This document shows positions 41,651 to 51,080 of a DNA stretch of 64,000 nucleotides, one piece after another; within the stretch, counting starts at the first letter, position 1; the number at the start of each line of letters is the position of its first letter. Both the position numbers and the translations under genes were made by a program. Under the pieces are notes generated by a model that was not told the DNA's origin, searched no databases, and saw nothing but the letters and a program-made list of their open reading frames with translations. Location: positions 1-64,000 of the forward strand of contig JANNVK010000233.1 in NCBI GenBank assembly GCA_031414415.1, in the 5' to 3' direction. Source of the DNA: JANNVK01 sp031414415 (GTDB lineage Bacteria; Acidobacteriota; Blastocatellia; Pyrinomonadales; Pyrinomonadaceae).

Positions 41651-42429
41651 AAGTTACTTTAATTACTGGAGCTTCAAGCGGAATTGGTGAAGCCTTTGCC
41701 CGAAAACTTGCCGCAATGAAACACAATTTGGTTTTGGTCGCACGGACTGAAGACAAACTTTTTGCGATGTGCGACGAATTAATGGCGAAATATCAAATTA
41801 CCGCTCATTATGTTGCTCTTGATTTGCTCGAATATCAGGCTGATGAAAAACTTTTTGAAGAAACTGAACGACACGGTTTAGAAGTCGATTGGTTAATAAA
41901 CAACGCTGGATTTGGTTCGATGGGCGATTTCGTTAAATTACCACTTGAAAACGAACTCGATATGATTGGTTTAAATGTCATGAGTTTAGTTGCACTTTCA
42001 CATCGATATTTAAAACAAATGCGTGAAAGAAAAAGCGGAACAATTATCAATATTTCGTCAACCGCAAGTTTTCAGCCGATTCCTTTTATGTCAACTTATG
42101 CTGCAACTAAGGCTTTCGTCACATCATTTAGCGAAGGAATTGCCGCAGAAAATAAAAAATACGGAATCAGAGTTTTAGCTTGTTGTCCGGGAGCGACTGA
42201 AACTAACTTTTTTGATGTTGCAAATATTGATAAGTCGTTGACTGTCAAAGGAATGCAGTTACCGGAAGATGTTGTAGAAGCAACTCTGAAGGCTCTAAAA
42301 AAAGGTAAAAGTCACGTTATTTCCGGTTGGTCAAATTATTTAATTGCACACTTAGCAACCTTCTCGCCAAATTCCATAATTACAAAAGCAATTAGTGCAA
42401 AATTGAGTCCAAAATTTCAAAAAAAATAG
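41647..42429 (+). CDS. Short-chain dehydrogenase/reductase
   Basis: 260 residues, classical SDR: GASSGIGEAFARKL, NNAGFGSMGDF, active site ISSTASF ... YAATKAF and CCPGATETNFF. The C-terminal SNYLIAHLATFSPNSII is hydrophobic, and the sequence resembles DltE/YqjQ-type enzymes acting on lipid or ketone substrates. Translation is coupled to the HETGH protein. Confidence 0.93.
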   Translation: MKVTLITGASSGIGEAFARKLAAMKHNLVLVARTEDKLFAMCDELMAKYQITAHYVALDLLEYQADEKLFEETERHGLEVDWLINNAGFGSMGDFVKLPLENELDMIGLNVMSLVALSHRYLKQMRERKSGTIINISSTASFQPIPFMSTYAATKAFVTSFSEGIAAENKKYGIRVLACCPGATETNFFDVANIDKSLTVKGMQLPEDVVEATLKALKKGKSHVISGWSNYLIAHLATFSPNSIITKAISAKLSPKFQKK

Positions 42430-42456
42430 CACAAAAACGGCAAGATTTTAGGTTAA

Positions 42457-42490
42457 AAGCGTCACATTTATAAGCATAAATATGACGCTT
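42457..42490 (+). terminator. Likely Rho-independent terminator
   Basis: AAGCGTCACATTTA and TAAATATGACGCTT form a 14-bp stem with one mismatch and a 6-base loop, followed by a T-rich run. It closes the HETGH-SDR unit. Confidence 0.75.
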
Positions 42491-42710
42491 ATTTCTGTTT
42501 ATTTTTATCTAAAAAATAAATTTTAAAAAAATGCGTGAAACGTGAGTTTTCAATAGCAAAAACAGCCAAAAGCGTTGTATCCTTATACGTTTATAGCTTG
42601 ATGCAAAAAATTGTCGTCAAGTCTCAAATAAAATTTGAGATTGGCGGCTTACGTTTGGAACAAAAATTATTATTAAATCGTTTATTTTAAAGAAGATAAC
42701 TTAACACAAA

Positions 42711-43757
42711 ATGGCATTCAAATCTTTATTCAGTATGTTTTCGAGCGACTTAGCAATTGACCTCGGAACAGCAAATACTTTGGTCTATGCGAAAGGTCGC
42801 GGAATCGTGGTTTCAGAACCATCGATTGTAGCAATTAACAGAGTCACAAATCAGGTCGAGGCAGTTGGACGTGACGCAAAAGAAATGCTCGGCAGAACGC
42901 CGGGAAATATTGTGGCAATTCGCCCAATGAAAGATGGTGTAATCGCGAACTTCGAAGTTACCGAAAAAATGCTTCAGCATTTTATTCGCAAAGCTCACAA
43001 CGGTAAATCTTGGGTTCGTCCGCGGGTTGTAATCGGAATTCCTTCTGAAATTACACAAGTTGAAAGAAGAGCAGTCGAAGATTCGGCTTATCGTGCAAAA
43101 GCGAGCGAAGTTTATTTGGTTGAGGAAGCAATGGCAGCCGCGATTGGTGCAGGTTTACCAATTACCGAACCGCACGGAAATATGGTCGTTGACATCGGCG
43201 GTGGAACAACTGATATTGCTGTGATTTCGCTATCAGGAATTGTTTATTCTCGTGCGGTGCGAGTTGCCGGAAACGAAATGGATGAATCTATTACTCAATT
43301 TATTAAACGAAAATATAACTTGTTAATTGGAGAAAGAACCGCAGAAGCTATCAAAATTGCACTTGGATCGGCGTTTCCGCTTGACGAACCTTTGACAATG
43401 GAAGTTCGCGGACGAAATTTAATTGAAGGAATTCCGAAGACTGTTGCGATTAGCGATGATGAAATTCGCGAAGCACTTTCTGATTCAATTTCGACAATTA
43501 TCAACGCTGTTCGTGTTGCACTTGAGCGAACTCCACCAGAGCTTTCGGCTGATATTGTTGAACGCGGAATTGTTCTCACGGGTGGCGGTGCGTTGCTCAA
43601 AAACCTCGACAAACGATTAATGATTGAAACTGGTTTGCCGGTTGTTGTTGCCGATGATCCTTTGTCGAGCGTTGTTCTCGGAACAGGAAGAATGCTCTCT
43701 GATTTTGAATTACTCAAGCGTGTAAGATGGGATAATTCAATGATGACCGGAGGATAG
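42711..43757 (+). CDS. mreB: Rod-shape protein MreB
   Basis: 348-residue bacterial actin. Phosphate loops DLGTANTLVYAKGRGIV and VDIGGGTTDIAVISLSG, adenosine motif LTGGGALLKNLDKR. It polymerises under the inner membrane and directs lateral wall growth with MreC, MreD, RodA and PBP2, all downstream here. Confidence 0.99.
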   Translation: MAFKSLFSMFSSDLAIDLGTANTLVYAKGRGIVVSEPSIVAINRVTNQVEAVGRDAKEMLGRTPGNIVAIRPMKDGVIANFEVTEKMLQHFIRKAHNGKSWVRPRVVIGIPSEITQVERRAVEDSAYRAKASEVYLVEEAMAAAIGAGLPITEPHGNMVVDIGGGTTDIAVISLSGIVYSRAVRVAGNEMDESITQFIKRKYNLLIGERTAEAIKIALGSAFPLDEPLTMEVRGRNLIEGIPKTVAISDDEIREALSDSISTIINAVRVALERTPPELSADIVERGIVLTGGGALLKNLDKRLMIETGLPVVVADDPLSSVVLGTGRMLSDFELLKRVRWDNSMMTGG

Positions 43758-43760
43758 ATT

Positions 43761-43848
43761 AGTGAAAAACTAAGAATGAATAACTAAAAATGAAAATATA
43801 GCGATAATCAATTTGCCGTTTTTTCACTTTTCACTTTTCACTTTTCAC
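43761..43848 (+). repeat. Inverted pair of heptamer arrays between mreB and mreC (5 + 4 units)
   Basis: AGTGAAA, AACTAAG, AATGAAT, AACTAAA, AATGAAA (43761-43795) and inverse TTTTCAC x4 (43821-43848), loop 25 bp, in the 101-bp mreB-mreC gap. The right array ends ~10 bp before the mreC ATG, which has no ribosome site, so the hairpin could modulate mreC expression. Confidence 0.88.
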
Positions 43849-43858
43849 TTTTAAAACA

Positions 43859-44809
43859 ATGGCTGAAAGAAGTCAAAAAGAAGTTTGGAGACTCACACCT
43901 TGGTTGATGGTTGCTTTATTATTAGGCAACTTCATTTTGATGGCTTTTGATGCTCGCGAAACTGATTCAAAACAACGTGTTATCAGAGTTTGGACTCAAG
44001 CGGCGGCTGATTTTATCCAGTCGCCGGTTACAAGTATTACTTCGGCGGCAACAAGTTATTTTCAGTCAATTTCAACTCTGCGAACCGCTCAAACAGATAA
44101 TGACGGCTTAAAACTTCGCATTCAAGAACTCGAAACCGAATTACAAACCACAAAAACAATGTCTGCCGAAAACGATCGGTTGAAATCTTTGATCAAACTT
44201 GTTGATGAATCGAAGATTAAACTTATGCCTGGCAAAATCATTGCTCGCGATCCATCAACTTGGTTTGATGCGGCAACAATAAATCAAGGAAGTTTAGCCG
44301 GAATTAAATTAAATATGCCGGTTGTTACTCATGATGGTTTGGTAGGTCGAGTTATTGCGGTGAGTCCAATTACGGCACAATTTGTTTTGATAACTGATGA
44401 CAAATCGGCGGCGGCGGCAATTGTTGGTCAACTTGGTGTTTCAAATGCAATTGGTGTTGTGAAAGGAATGGAAGATAAAGACTTGTTAGTGATGAATTTT
44501 GTGCCAGGAAGTATTCCGGTTGAGGTTGGTGAAAGTGTTTATACAACAGGACAAGACGGTATTTTTCCGCAGGGAATAAAAATCGGAGAAGTTTCAGATA
44601 TTAGAACTGGCTCGGCAACCGTTCCGCATACAATTTACATCAAACCTAGTGCGAAAATTTCTTCGATGCAGGAAGTGGCAATTTTACTTTATCAGCAAAC
44701 CGAACGACCGAAATTTGACACAGCTTTGCCAAACGTTATTAAAAATGCAAATTTGATGAATTCGAATGCAACTCAAAAAAACACTAATACGAACACAGGG
44801 AATCGTTAA
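43859..44809 (+). CDS. mreC: Rod-shape protein MreC
   Basis: 316 residues: N-terminal transmembrane helix (WLMVALLLGNFILMAF), a coiled coil (~75-110, LKLRIQELETELQ) and the beta-rich MreC core with ARDPSTWFDAATINQGSLAGI and GLVGRVIAVSP. A periplasmic scaffold for the elongasome. The C-terminal tail is Asn/Thr-rich. Confidence 0.96.
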   Translation: MAERSQKEVWRLTPWLMVALLLGNFILMAFDARETDSKQRVIRVWTQAAADFIQSPVTSITSAATSYFQSISTLRTAQTDNDGLKLRIQELETELQTTKTMSAENDRLKSLIKLVDESKIKLMPGKIIARDPSTWFDAATINQGSLAGIKLNMPVVTHDGLVGRVIAVSPITAQFVLITDDKSAAAAIVGQLGVSNAIGVVKGMEDKDLLVMNFVPGSIPVEVGESVYTTGQDGIFPQGIKIGEVSDIRTGSATVPHTIYIKPSAKISSMQEVAILLYQQTERPKFDTALPNVIKNANLMNSNATQKNTNTNTGNR

Positions 44810-44817
44810 AACATAGA

Positions 44818-45369
44818 ATGGAACAGATAAAAATAACAGTTGCACTCATTCTAGCGATTATTTTGCAATGGACTCTTCGCAACGTTGCGGAACCTTTTAC
44901 TTATGTCGATTTGCCTTTGATAATTGTTGCTTATGCTGCACTTCAAAGAAATTCTATCAACGCCTTGCTTTATGGAACTATCGCAGGAATTGCGGTTGAT
45001 GCTTTGAGCGGTGGCTTGCTTGGTGCAAATGGTTTTTCAAAAACCTTAATTGCCTTTGCTGTTTCTGAAATTGCTCGTCGTGTTTATCTTGATAACCTTT
45101 TGCTCCGAATTCCAATCATTGCCGGAGCGTGTTTAGTTGATGATTTAATTTATTTTGGAATGCACACGATGTTAGGACAGCAACCGAACACACCTTTTGT
45201 GACAACAGTTGCATACACACTTATTGGCACAACGATTGTCGGAACGATTATTTTTGTTATTTTAGAAAGTTTCTTTTCAGAGAAAAATACGAAACAAAAA
45301 CGTGAATTTTTTGCTCCGAAACGTGAAACAAGGCGGAGAAATCCGATTCGGCTGGGCAGAAGAGGTTGA
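44818..45369 (+). CDS. mreD: Rod-shape protein MreD
   Basis: 183 residues, five hydrophobic segments (ITVALILAIILQWTL; VDLPLIIVAYAAL; INALLYGTIAGIAVD). Position after mreC and length fit MreD. The basic C-terminal tail (KREFFAPKRETRRRNPIRLGRRG) is longer than usual. Confidence 0.93.
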   Translation: MEQIKITVALILAIILQWTLRNVAEPFTYVDLPLIIVAYAALQRNSINALLYGTIAGIAVDALSGGLLGANGFSKTLIAFAVSEIARRVYLDNLLLRIPIIAGACLVDDLIYFGMHTMLGQQPNTPFVTTVAYTLIGTTIVGTIIFVILESFFSEKNTKQKREFFAPKRETRRRNPIRLGRRG

Positions 45370-45392
45370 TGTTTTAAAAAAGGTTAGGAAGT

Positions 45393-47276
45393 ATGAAATT
45401 AGCAGATTACTCGCAAAATTTAGGTGTCAGAGTTTCAACTATTCAGGTTTTTGCTTTTCTATTGTTAGCTGCACTTGGCGTTAGACTCTATTATTTGCAA
45501 GTTGTTCGTGGCGAATATTTTAGTGATAAAGCTGAAAATCAGAGAATTAGAGTAATTCGAGTTCCGGCTCCGCGAGGTGCAATATTTGACCGCAACGGAA
45601 AATTACTTGTTGATTCGCGTTCTACTTACAACATTACGCTGACACGCGAGCCGATTAAAGGAATAAATCCGGTTGAGAGAATTGATGTTTATGCCGATGG
45701 ACTCGGGCTCGACCGTCAATATCTAACCGAATTGCTCACTTGGATAAAAAAACAACCGGAATTTGAAACGGCAGTAATCAAAAAAACTGCGTCAATTGAA
45801 GATATAACTTGGGTTGAAGCACATCAGTTAGAATATCCTGAACTGCGAGTTGAGCTTCAGCCGCAAAGAGTTTATCCGCTTGGAACTTCAATGGCACACG
45901 TTTTGGGCTACGTTGGTGAAATTAGTCCGAAACAATTATTAACTCCTGAATTTGAAAAATTTCGAGCTGGTGACATCATCGGTAAAGGTGGCTTGGAGCA
46001 ATATTACGATGAAACATTGCGTGGAAGTGCTGGTTACAGACGAGTTGTCGTTGATAGTCGTGGGCGTGTAATTGATGAAATTGAATCAGTTCCGCCACAA
46101 GCCGGACAAGATCTTTACACAACAATCGATTTAGATTTGCAAGTTGCTGCTGAAGAGCAACTCGCAAATTCATCAACAAAACGCGGAACAATAATCGCAA
46201 TGGATCCAAATAATGGTGAGATTCTGGCGATGGCTTCGGCTCCGACTTTTGACCCAAATGCTTTTGTTTTACATAGTTCAACTCCAGAAGGTCGTAAACA
46301 AATCAACGAATACCAAAACAATGCGAATCGTCCTCTTTTAAACAGAGCAATTCAAGGCAGGTATCCGCCAGGTTCAACTTGGAAAATCCCGATGTCAGTC
46401 TCTGGTTTTCAACAAGATTTAATCACCGAAGAAAATAACTCGATTTTGTGCGGCGGCGGAATAACGATTGGTGCAAAACACACTCGCTGTATGGGAAATC
46501 ACGGTATGGCACCGCTTCGTTACGCGATTACTAAATCGTGCGATGGTTATTATTATCGCCTTGGAATCAAGATGGGAATTGATGGTTTGACAAAAATGGT
46601 CGAAGAATTTGGCTATGACAAACCTTCGGGAATTGATCTTCCAAACGAAAAAACTCCTCGAACGCCCAAATATTTCCGAGCCGCAAAAGAAAAAGCCTAC
46701 GGAAGATGGATTGATATTGAGTCGGTTTTTGCGTCAATTGGACAGGTGACAGTTGAAGCAACTCCAATTTCAATGCTTCGTGCTGTTTCGTCAGTTGCCT
46801 CAAACGGAAAATTATATGTTCCGCATCTTTTAAAAGAATTTAAGGCGATGGGAGCGGTTGGAATCAAAGGTGAATTAAATTATTTGCCCGAGAAAGCCGC
46901 GTTTGGCTTTCAGCATCCCGAGCCAAAAGAAATTAAGATGACTGAAAAGCAACATCAAATAATTGTTGACGGAATGAAAGGTGCAGTTGCGGGCGGAACT
47001 GCAAAAAAAGCTGCGATTGGCGGTTTTGTCATCGCCGGAAAAACTGGAACGGCTCAAGTCGCGGCTTTAGGTTTAGATAAAGGTAAAAATAAAGATCACG
47101 CTTGGTTTGTTTCATTTGCACCGGCTGATAAACCTGAAATTGCAATAATTGGCTTAATTGAAAACTCCGGATTTGGTGGAGATAATGCTGCTCCGGCTGT
47201 TCGCGGAGTTTATCAAGCCTACATTGCAAAACGCGGCTTAGTTGGACTTGACACACAAACTTTAGCGGTGAAATAA
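45393..47276 (+). CDS. mrdA: Penicillin-binding protein 2 (elongasome transpeptidase)
   Basis: 627 residues. N-terminal membrane helix (STIQVFAFLLLAALGVRLYYLQ), dimerisation domain from APRGAIFDRNGKLLVDSRSTYNI, and a transpeptidase domain with the active serine in YPPGSTWKI (SxxK), SCD in TKSCDGYYY and AGKTGTAQ (KTG). It crosslinks peptidoglycan for the rod complex with RodA, whose gene starts 1 bp after the stop. Confidence 0.97.
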   Translation: MKLADYSQNLGVRVSTIQVFAFLLLAALGVRLYYLQVVRGEYFSDKAENQRIRVIRVPAPRGAIFDRNGKLLVDSRSTYNITLTREPIKGINPVERIDVYADGLGLDRQYLTELLTWIKKQPEFETAVIKKTASIEDITWVEAHQLEYPELRVELQPQRVYPLGTSMAHVLGYVGEISPKQLLTPEFEKFRAGDIIGKGGLEQYYDETLRGSAGYRRVVVDSRGRVIDEIESVPPQAGQDLYTTIDLDLQVAAEEQLANSSTKRGTIIAMDPNNGEILAMASAPTFDPNAFVLHSSTPEGRKQINEYQNNANRPLLNRAIQGRYPPGSTWKIPMSVSGFQQDLITEENNSILCGGGITIGAKHTRCMGNHGMAPLRYAITKSCDGYYYRLGIKMGIDGLTKMVEEFGYDKPSGIDLPNEKTPRTPKYFRAAKEKAYGRWIDIESVFASIGQVTVEATPISMLRAVSSVASNGKLYVPHLLKEFKAMGAVGIKGELNYLPEKAAFGFQHPEPKEIKMTEKQHQIIVDGMKGAVAGGTAKKAAIGGFVIAGKTGTAQVAALGLDKGKNKDHAWFVSFAPADKPEIAIIGLIENSGFGGDNAAPAVRGVYQAYIAKRGLVGLDTQTLAVK

Positions 47277-47277
47277 A

Positions 47278-48399
47278 ATGGTTGCAATCAACATAGAAAA
47301 ACGAACTTTTAGAGATTTCGATTGGCTTTTAGCAATATTGGCGATTGGTATTGTTTGTTTTGGTGTGACGCAAATTTATAACGCCCAACCCGAAATGACA
47401 ACTTGGCAAAAGCAGATTGGCGGTTTGTTTATCGCACTTATTGCGATGCTAATTGTTTCTTTTACTGATTATAGAAGATTTGTTGACTCGGCTCCGCTTT
47501 TTTATGGAATAGGTTTATTTTTGTTGATAATAGTTTTAATTCCTGGCATTGGAACAAAAATTAACGGACAAAGATGCTGGATTGATCTCGGTTTTATACG
47601 CTTTCAACCATCTGAATTTGTCAAAATTCCAGTAGTTTTGATGCTCGCAAAGTATTTTGGAAATCGCAAAATTGGGGTTTTAAAATTTAAAGAAATCGGA
47701 ATTGGAATCGCGATTTTGGCTGCACCAATTGCCTTAATTTTACTCGAACCTGATGCCGGACAAGCAATTACATATTTTCCGCTTTTGATTGTAGTTTTGT
47801 TTTTATCGTCAATAAAAATTCGTTGGGTTTTATTAACAATTGTTGCCGCAATAATATTTACGCCGATTTTGTTTTGGGTTGGTGTCGAAACTGGTAAAAT
47901 AAAACAATATCAATTGCAAAGAATTTATGTAATTATCGACCCCGAAAGTGCTGATCCAAAAGGATTTGGTTATCATACAATTCAATCAATGATTAGCGTC
48001 GGCAAAGGCGGTTTAACAGGTTCTGTCGGTGAAACTGAACTTTCACAAAGTTCGTTAAAATTTTTACCCGAACCGCAAACAGATTTTATTTTCGCCGTAA
48101 CTGCTGAAAATACGGGTTTTATTGGTTGCGTTTCGTTACTTTTAGCTTACGCACTTTTATTATCGAGGCTTGTTGCTGGAGCAAGAGAATCTTCAGATCG
48201 AACAGGCGTAATCGTAATTATGGCGATTACAGGCGAATTAGCTTTCCAGATTTTTATGAATATGGGAATGGTTTTGGGCTTTTTACCGGTAATTGGCGTG
48301 CCTTTGCCTCTGATGAGTGCAGGGCTTTCAGCAATTTTATCAACATTTATCGCGATTGGTTTTGTAATTAGCGTCCGTATGCGACGTTTTGTTAATTAG
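47278..48399 (+). CDS. rodA: Peptidoglycan glycosyltransferase RodA
   Basis: 373 residues with ten membrane helices (SEDS family). Diagnostic blocks are RFQPSEFVKIPVVLMLAKYF, LLEPDAGQAITYFPLLIVVLF, GFGYHTIQSMISVGKGGLTG and QTDFIFAVTAENTGF, with the catalytic Asp region between helices 7 and 8. It polymerises lipid II glycans with PBP2. Spacing to mrdA is 1 bp. Confidence 0.97.
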   Translation: MVAINIEKRTFRDFDWLLAILAIGIVCFGVTQIYNAQPEMTTWQKQIGGLFIALIAMLIVSFTDYRRFVDSAPLFYGIGLFLLIIVLIPGIGTKINGQRCWIDLGFIRFQPSEFVKIPVVLMLAKYFGNRKIGVLKFKEIGIGIAILAAPIALILLEPDAGQAITYFPLLIVVLFLSSIKIRWVLLTIVAAIIFTPILFWVGVETGKIKQYQLQRIYVIIDPESADPKGFGYHTIQSMISVGKGGLTGSVGETELSQSSLKFLPEPQTDFIFAVTAENTGFIGCVSLLLAYALLLSRLVAGARESSDRTGVIVIMAITGELAFQIFMNMGMVLGFLPVIGVPLPLMSAGLSAILSTFIAIGFVISVRMRRFVN

Positions 48400-48422
48400 C
48401 AATAATTAGTGAGGGAAAGAAA

Positions 48423-51020
48423 ATGGCAAAGAAAGAATCATTAATAGTTTCATCAGTTCCGGGCAAAAAACGTTCGTTCTGGATATTTTTGTGGCTTCCG
48501 GTTGGGGTTGCACTAGCTTTAGCTGCTGGCGGATTAACTGGAGTTTTATCTTCTTATTATTTGAATAATTCACATTTTGCGACCGAAGTTTCGGCACTTG
48601 CAACATATCGTCCACCAGAAGTCACAAAGATTTATGCTGATGATGGCGAGACTGTTTTAGCAGAATTCGCACTCGAGAAAAGAATTCCGATAAAAGAGCA
48701 AGATATTCCGAAAAATGTTGAAAACGCCTTGATTGCCGTTGAAGATTTTCGCTTTTATGACCACATTGGCATTGATCCATATCGGCTTGGCGGTGCAGTT
48801 GTAAAAAACTTTACAACAGGTTCGAAAGAAGGTGCTTCAACTCTGACGCAACAACTTGCCAAAAATTTGTTTCTTTCAAAAGAGCAAACTTTTACTCGAA
48901 AATTTAATGAATGGATGACCGCAATCCAAATTGAAAGATTTTATACAAAACGCCAAATTCTTGAAATGTATATGAATTATGTGTTTTTGGGAGCCGGAGC
49001 TTACGGATTTGAAGCCGGTTCGCAAACATACTTTGGTAAAACATTAAAAGATTTGAATTTGGAAGAAGCCGCACTTTTAGCTGCAATTCCAAAATCGCCA
49101 ACTGATTACGCACCAACCCGTAACATTGATAAAGCAAAAATTCGTCGCGATATTGTTCTCAGTCAGATGGCAAAATATGGTTATATTACCTTGTCAGAAT
49201 CTGAAGCGGCACAAGCAAAACCAATCAAACTTGCTGATTCTTCATATTATCAATCGCAACCAAAATCTACTGCGTGGGATTATCCGGTTGAAGAAGTTCG
49301 TAAATATCTTGAAGAAAAATACACAACTCGTGTGGCTCAAGGTGGTTTAAAAGTTTACACAACAATAAATATTGAAGGTCAAAAACTTGCAACCAGAGCG
49401 ATTCGCGAAAGACTTCGTGGTTATGATCGAGGTCGCGAGTGGAGATCAGAATATGTTCAAATTTTGACTGACGAAAACAATCAGCCGCTGACCGACGAAA
49501 AACAAATCAAACAAAAGCTCACGTCATTTAAACATCCTGATTGGTATGGCGATGAGTATGAAAAAGGTGAATACATAAAAGGTTTAGTTGTTAAAGTTGA
49601 TGCCGCCACCAACCAAGCAGAAGTTCGATTCGGAAAATTTAAAGCAATTATTACTTCTAAAGAAATGGGAAGAAGCGGCAAGCAACCGAAAGATGAACTT
49701 CAACCTGGTTTAATTTGCGAATTTTTGGTTAGTGAAGTTAATGACGAAAATCAAACAATGAAGGTAACACTTGAACAAGTTCCGGAGGTTCAGGCATCAA
49801 TTGTTTGTATCAATGCCAAAACTGGAGAAATTGTGACTCTTGTTGGCGGATATGATTTTGCAACCAGCAAATTTGATAATGCCACGCAAGGAATGCGTCA
49901 AACTGGTTCGGCATTTAAACCTTTTATCTACACAGCTGCGGTTGAATGGGGAATAACTCCTGATATGAATGTTAGTGGTGCACCATTAAGACGTGGCGGT
50001 TGGATGCCGCACAATTATGACGGTTCATTGAGTCATCCCAATGTGCCGATGAAAATTGCACTTGCAAAATCTTATAATCTTGCGGCAGTTCATTTGCTCG
50101 ATCAAGTCGGAATTCAAACTGCTTCGCAAATGGTTCGTCGTTTTGGAATTACAAATCCGATGGCACCTGTTTTGCCATCAGCACTTGGAGCAACCGAAGT
50201 TTCGTTGATGGAAATGGTTGCAGCTTACACGGCTTTTCCTAATAAAGGCGTAAGATATGAACCGCATTTAATTAGAAAAGTTCTTGATAGAGACGGAAAA
50301 GTTTTAGAAGAGTGGGACAATAAAAGCACTAAAGTAACAAGTGAATACACCGCTTCTACAATGGCACAAATGATGCAAGGCGTTGTTCGTGGTGGTGGAA
50401 CTGCGGCAAGTGCGAGTGCTGGCGGACATCCGCTTGCTGGAAAAACCGGAACTGTAAATGACCACACAGATGTTTGGTTTGTTGGATATACACCAACTTA
50501 TGTGACCGGCGTTTGGATGGGAAATCCTTTGAGAAAATCATCGCTTGGTTCAGGAATGACTGGCGGACACGGAGCAGTTCCTTATTTTAATGCGTTTATG
50601 ATTCCATTTATGAAAGATAAACCGCGTGATAATTTTTCAAAACCGCCACCGATGCCGGCTGATATTAAAGAATTATCTGAAGCTCGCAAACGCGAAGAAG
50701 TCGAAAAACTTGAGAAAGCTGATGCAGATGGAAAAGGTTTGGGTGTAAGTTTTAATACCGGAAATCGCAGAAAATCAACTGCATCCAGCGATTCAGTTAT
50801 TACCGACACTTCAAACACAGGAAAAATTGTTGACCCAACTACAAAAACTGATGATGGCGGAACACCACCAATTCGAAATAACAATGGGGACACAACAAAA
50901 CCAACGACTACTAAAACACCGGATACGCCGAAGAAGCCTGAAACTCCGCAAGTAAAACCGGAAACAACAAAGCCTGACCAACCAAAGAAAAAAGGTAAGA
51001 AAGGCGACGATGAACCTTAA
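48423..51020 (+). CDS. mrcA: Class A penicillin-binding protein 1A
   Basis: 865 residues, bifunctional. One transmembrane helix (IFLWLPVGVALALAAGGLTGVL), GT51 glycosyltransferase with EDFRFYDHIGID and GASTLTQQLAKNLFLS, an inserted OB-like region (~340-450) and a transpeptidase with TGSAFKPFIY (SxxK), KSYNLAA (SxN) and AGKTGTVND (KTG). A ~110-residue disordered tail rich in Thr, Pro and Lys (KPTTTKTPDTPKKPE) follows. A GAGGGAAAG ribosome site and a strong terminator bracket it as the last gene of the rod operon. Confidence 0.95.
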   Translation: MAKKESLIVSSVPGKKRSFWIFLWLPVGVALALAAGGLTGVLSSYYLNNSHFATEVSALATYRPPEVTKIYADDGETVLAEFALEKRIPIKEQDIPKNVENALIAVEDFRFYDHIGIDPYRLGGAVVKNFTTGSKEGASTLTQQLAKNLFLSKEQTFTRKFNEWMTAIQIERFYTKRQILEMYMNYVFLGAGAYGFEAGSQTYFGKTLKDLNLEEAALLAAIPKSPTDYAPTRNIDKAKIRRDIVLSQMAKYGYITLSESEAAQAKPIKLADSSYYQSQPKSTAWDYPVEEVRKYLEEKYTTRVAQGGLKVYTTINIEGQKLATRAIRERLRGYDRGREWRSEYVQILTDENNQPLTDEKQIKQKLTSFKHPDWYGDEYEKGEYIKGLVVKVDAATNQAEVRFGKFKAIITSKEMGRSGKQPKDELQPGLICEFLVSEVNDENQTMKVTLEQVPEVQASIVCINAKTGEIVTLVGGYDFATSKFDNATQGMRQTGSAFKPFIYTAAVEWGITPDMNVSGAPLRRGGWMPHNYDGSLSHPNVPMKIALAKSYNLAAVHLLDQVGIQTASQMVRRFGITNPMAPVLPSALGATEVSLMEMVAAYTAFPNKGVRYEPHLIRKVLDRDGKVLEEWDNKSTKVTSEYTASTMAQMMQGVVRGGGTAASASAGGHPLAGKTGTVNDHTDVWFVGYTPTYVTGVWMGNPLRKSSLGSGMTGGHGAVPYFNAFMIPFMKDKPRDNFSKPPPMPADIKELSEARKREEVEKLEKADADGKGLGVSFNTGNRRKSTASSDSVITDTSNTGKIVDPTTKTDDGGTPPIRNNNGDTTKPTTTKTPDTPKKPETPQVKPETTKPDQPKKKGKKGDDEP

Positions 51021-51023
51021 AAA

Positions 51024-51056
51024 AAAAGAGACTGTCTAAAAAGGCAGTCTCTTTTT
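51024..51056 (+). terminator. Strong Rho-independent terminator
   Basis: AAAAGAGACTG (51024-51034) pairs with CAGTCTCTTTT (51045-51055) over a 10-base loop, followed by TTT. Four bases after the PBP1A stop. As it is symmetrical with A- and T-runs it can also serve the convergent dehydrogenase gene. Confidence 0.92.
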
Positions 51057-51080
51057 TGTAATTTATTAATATTCAAAAAA

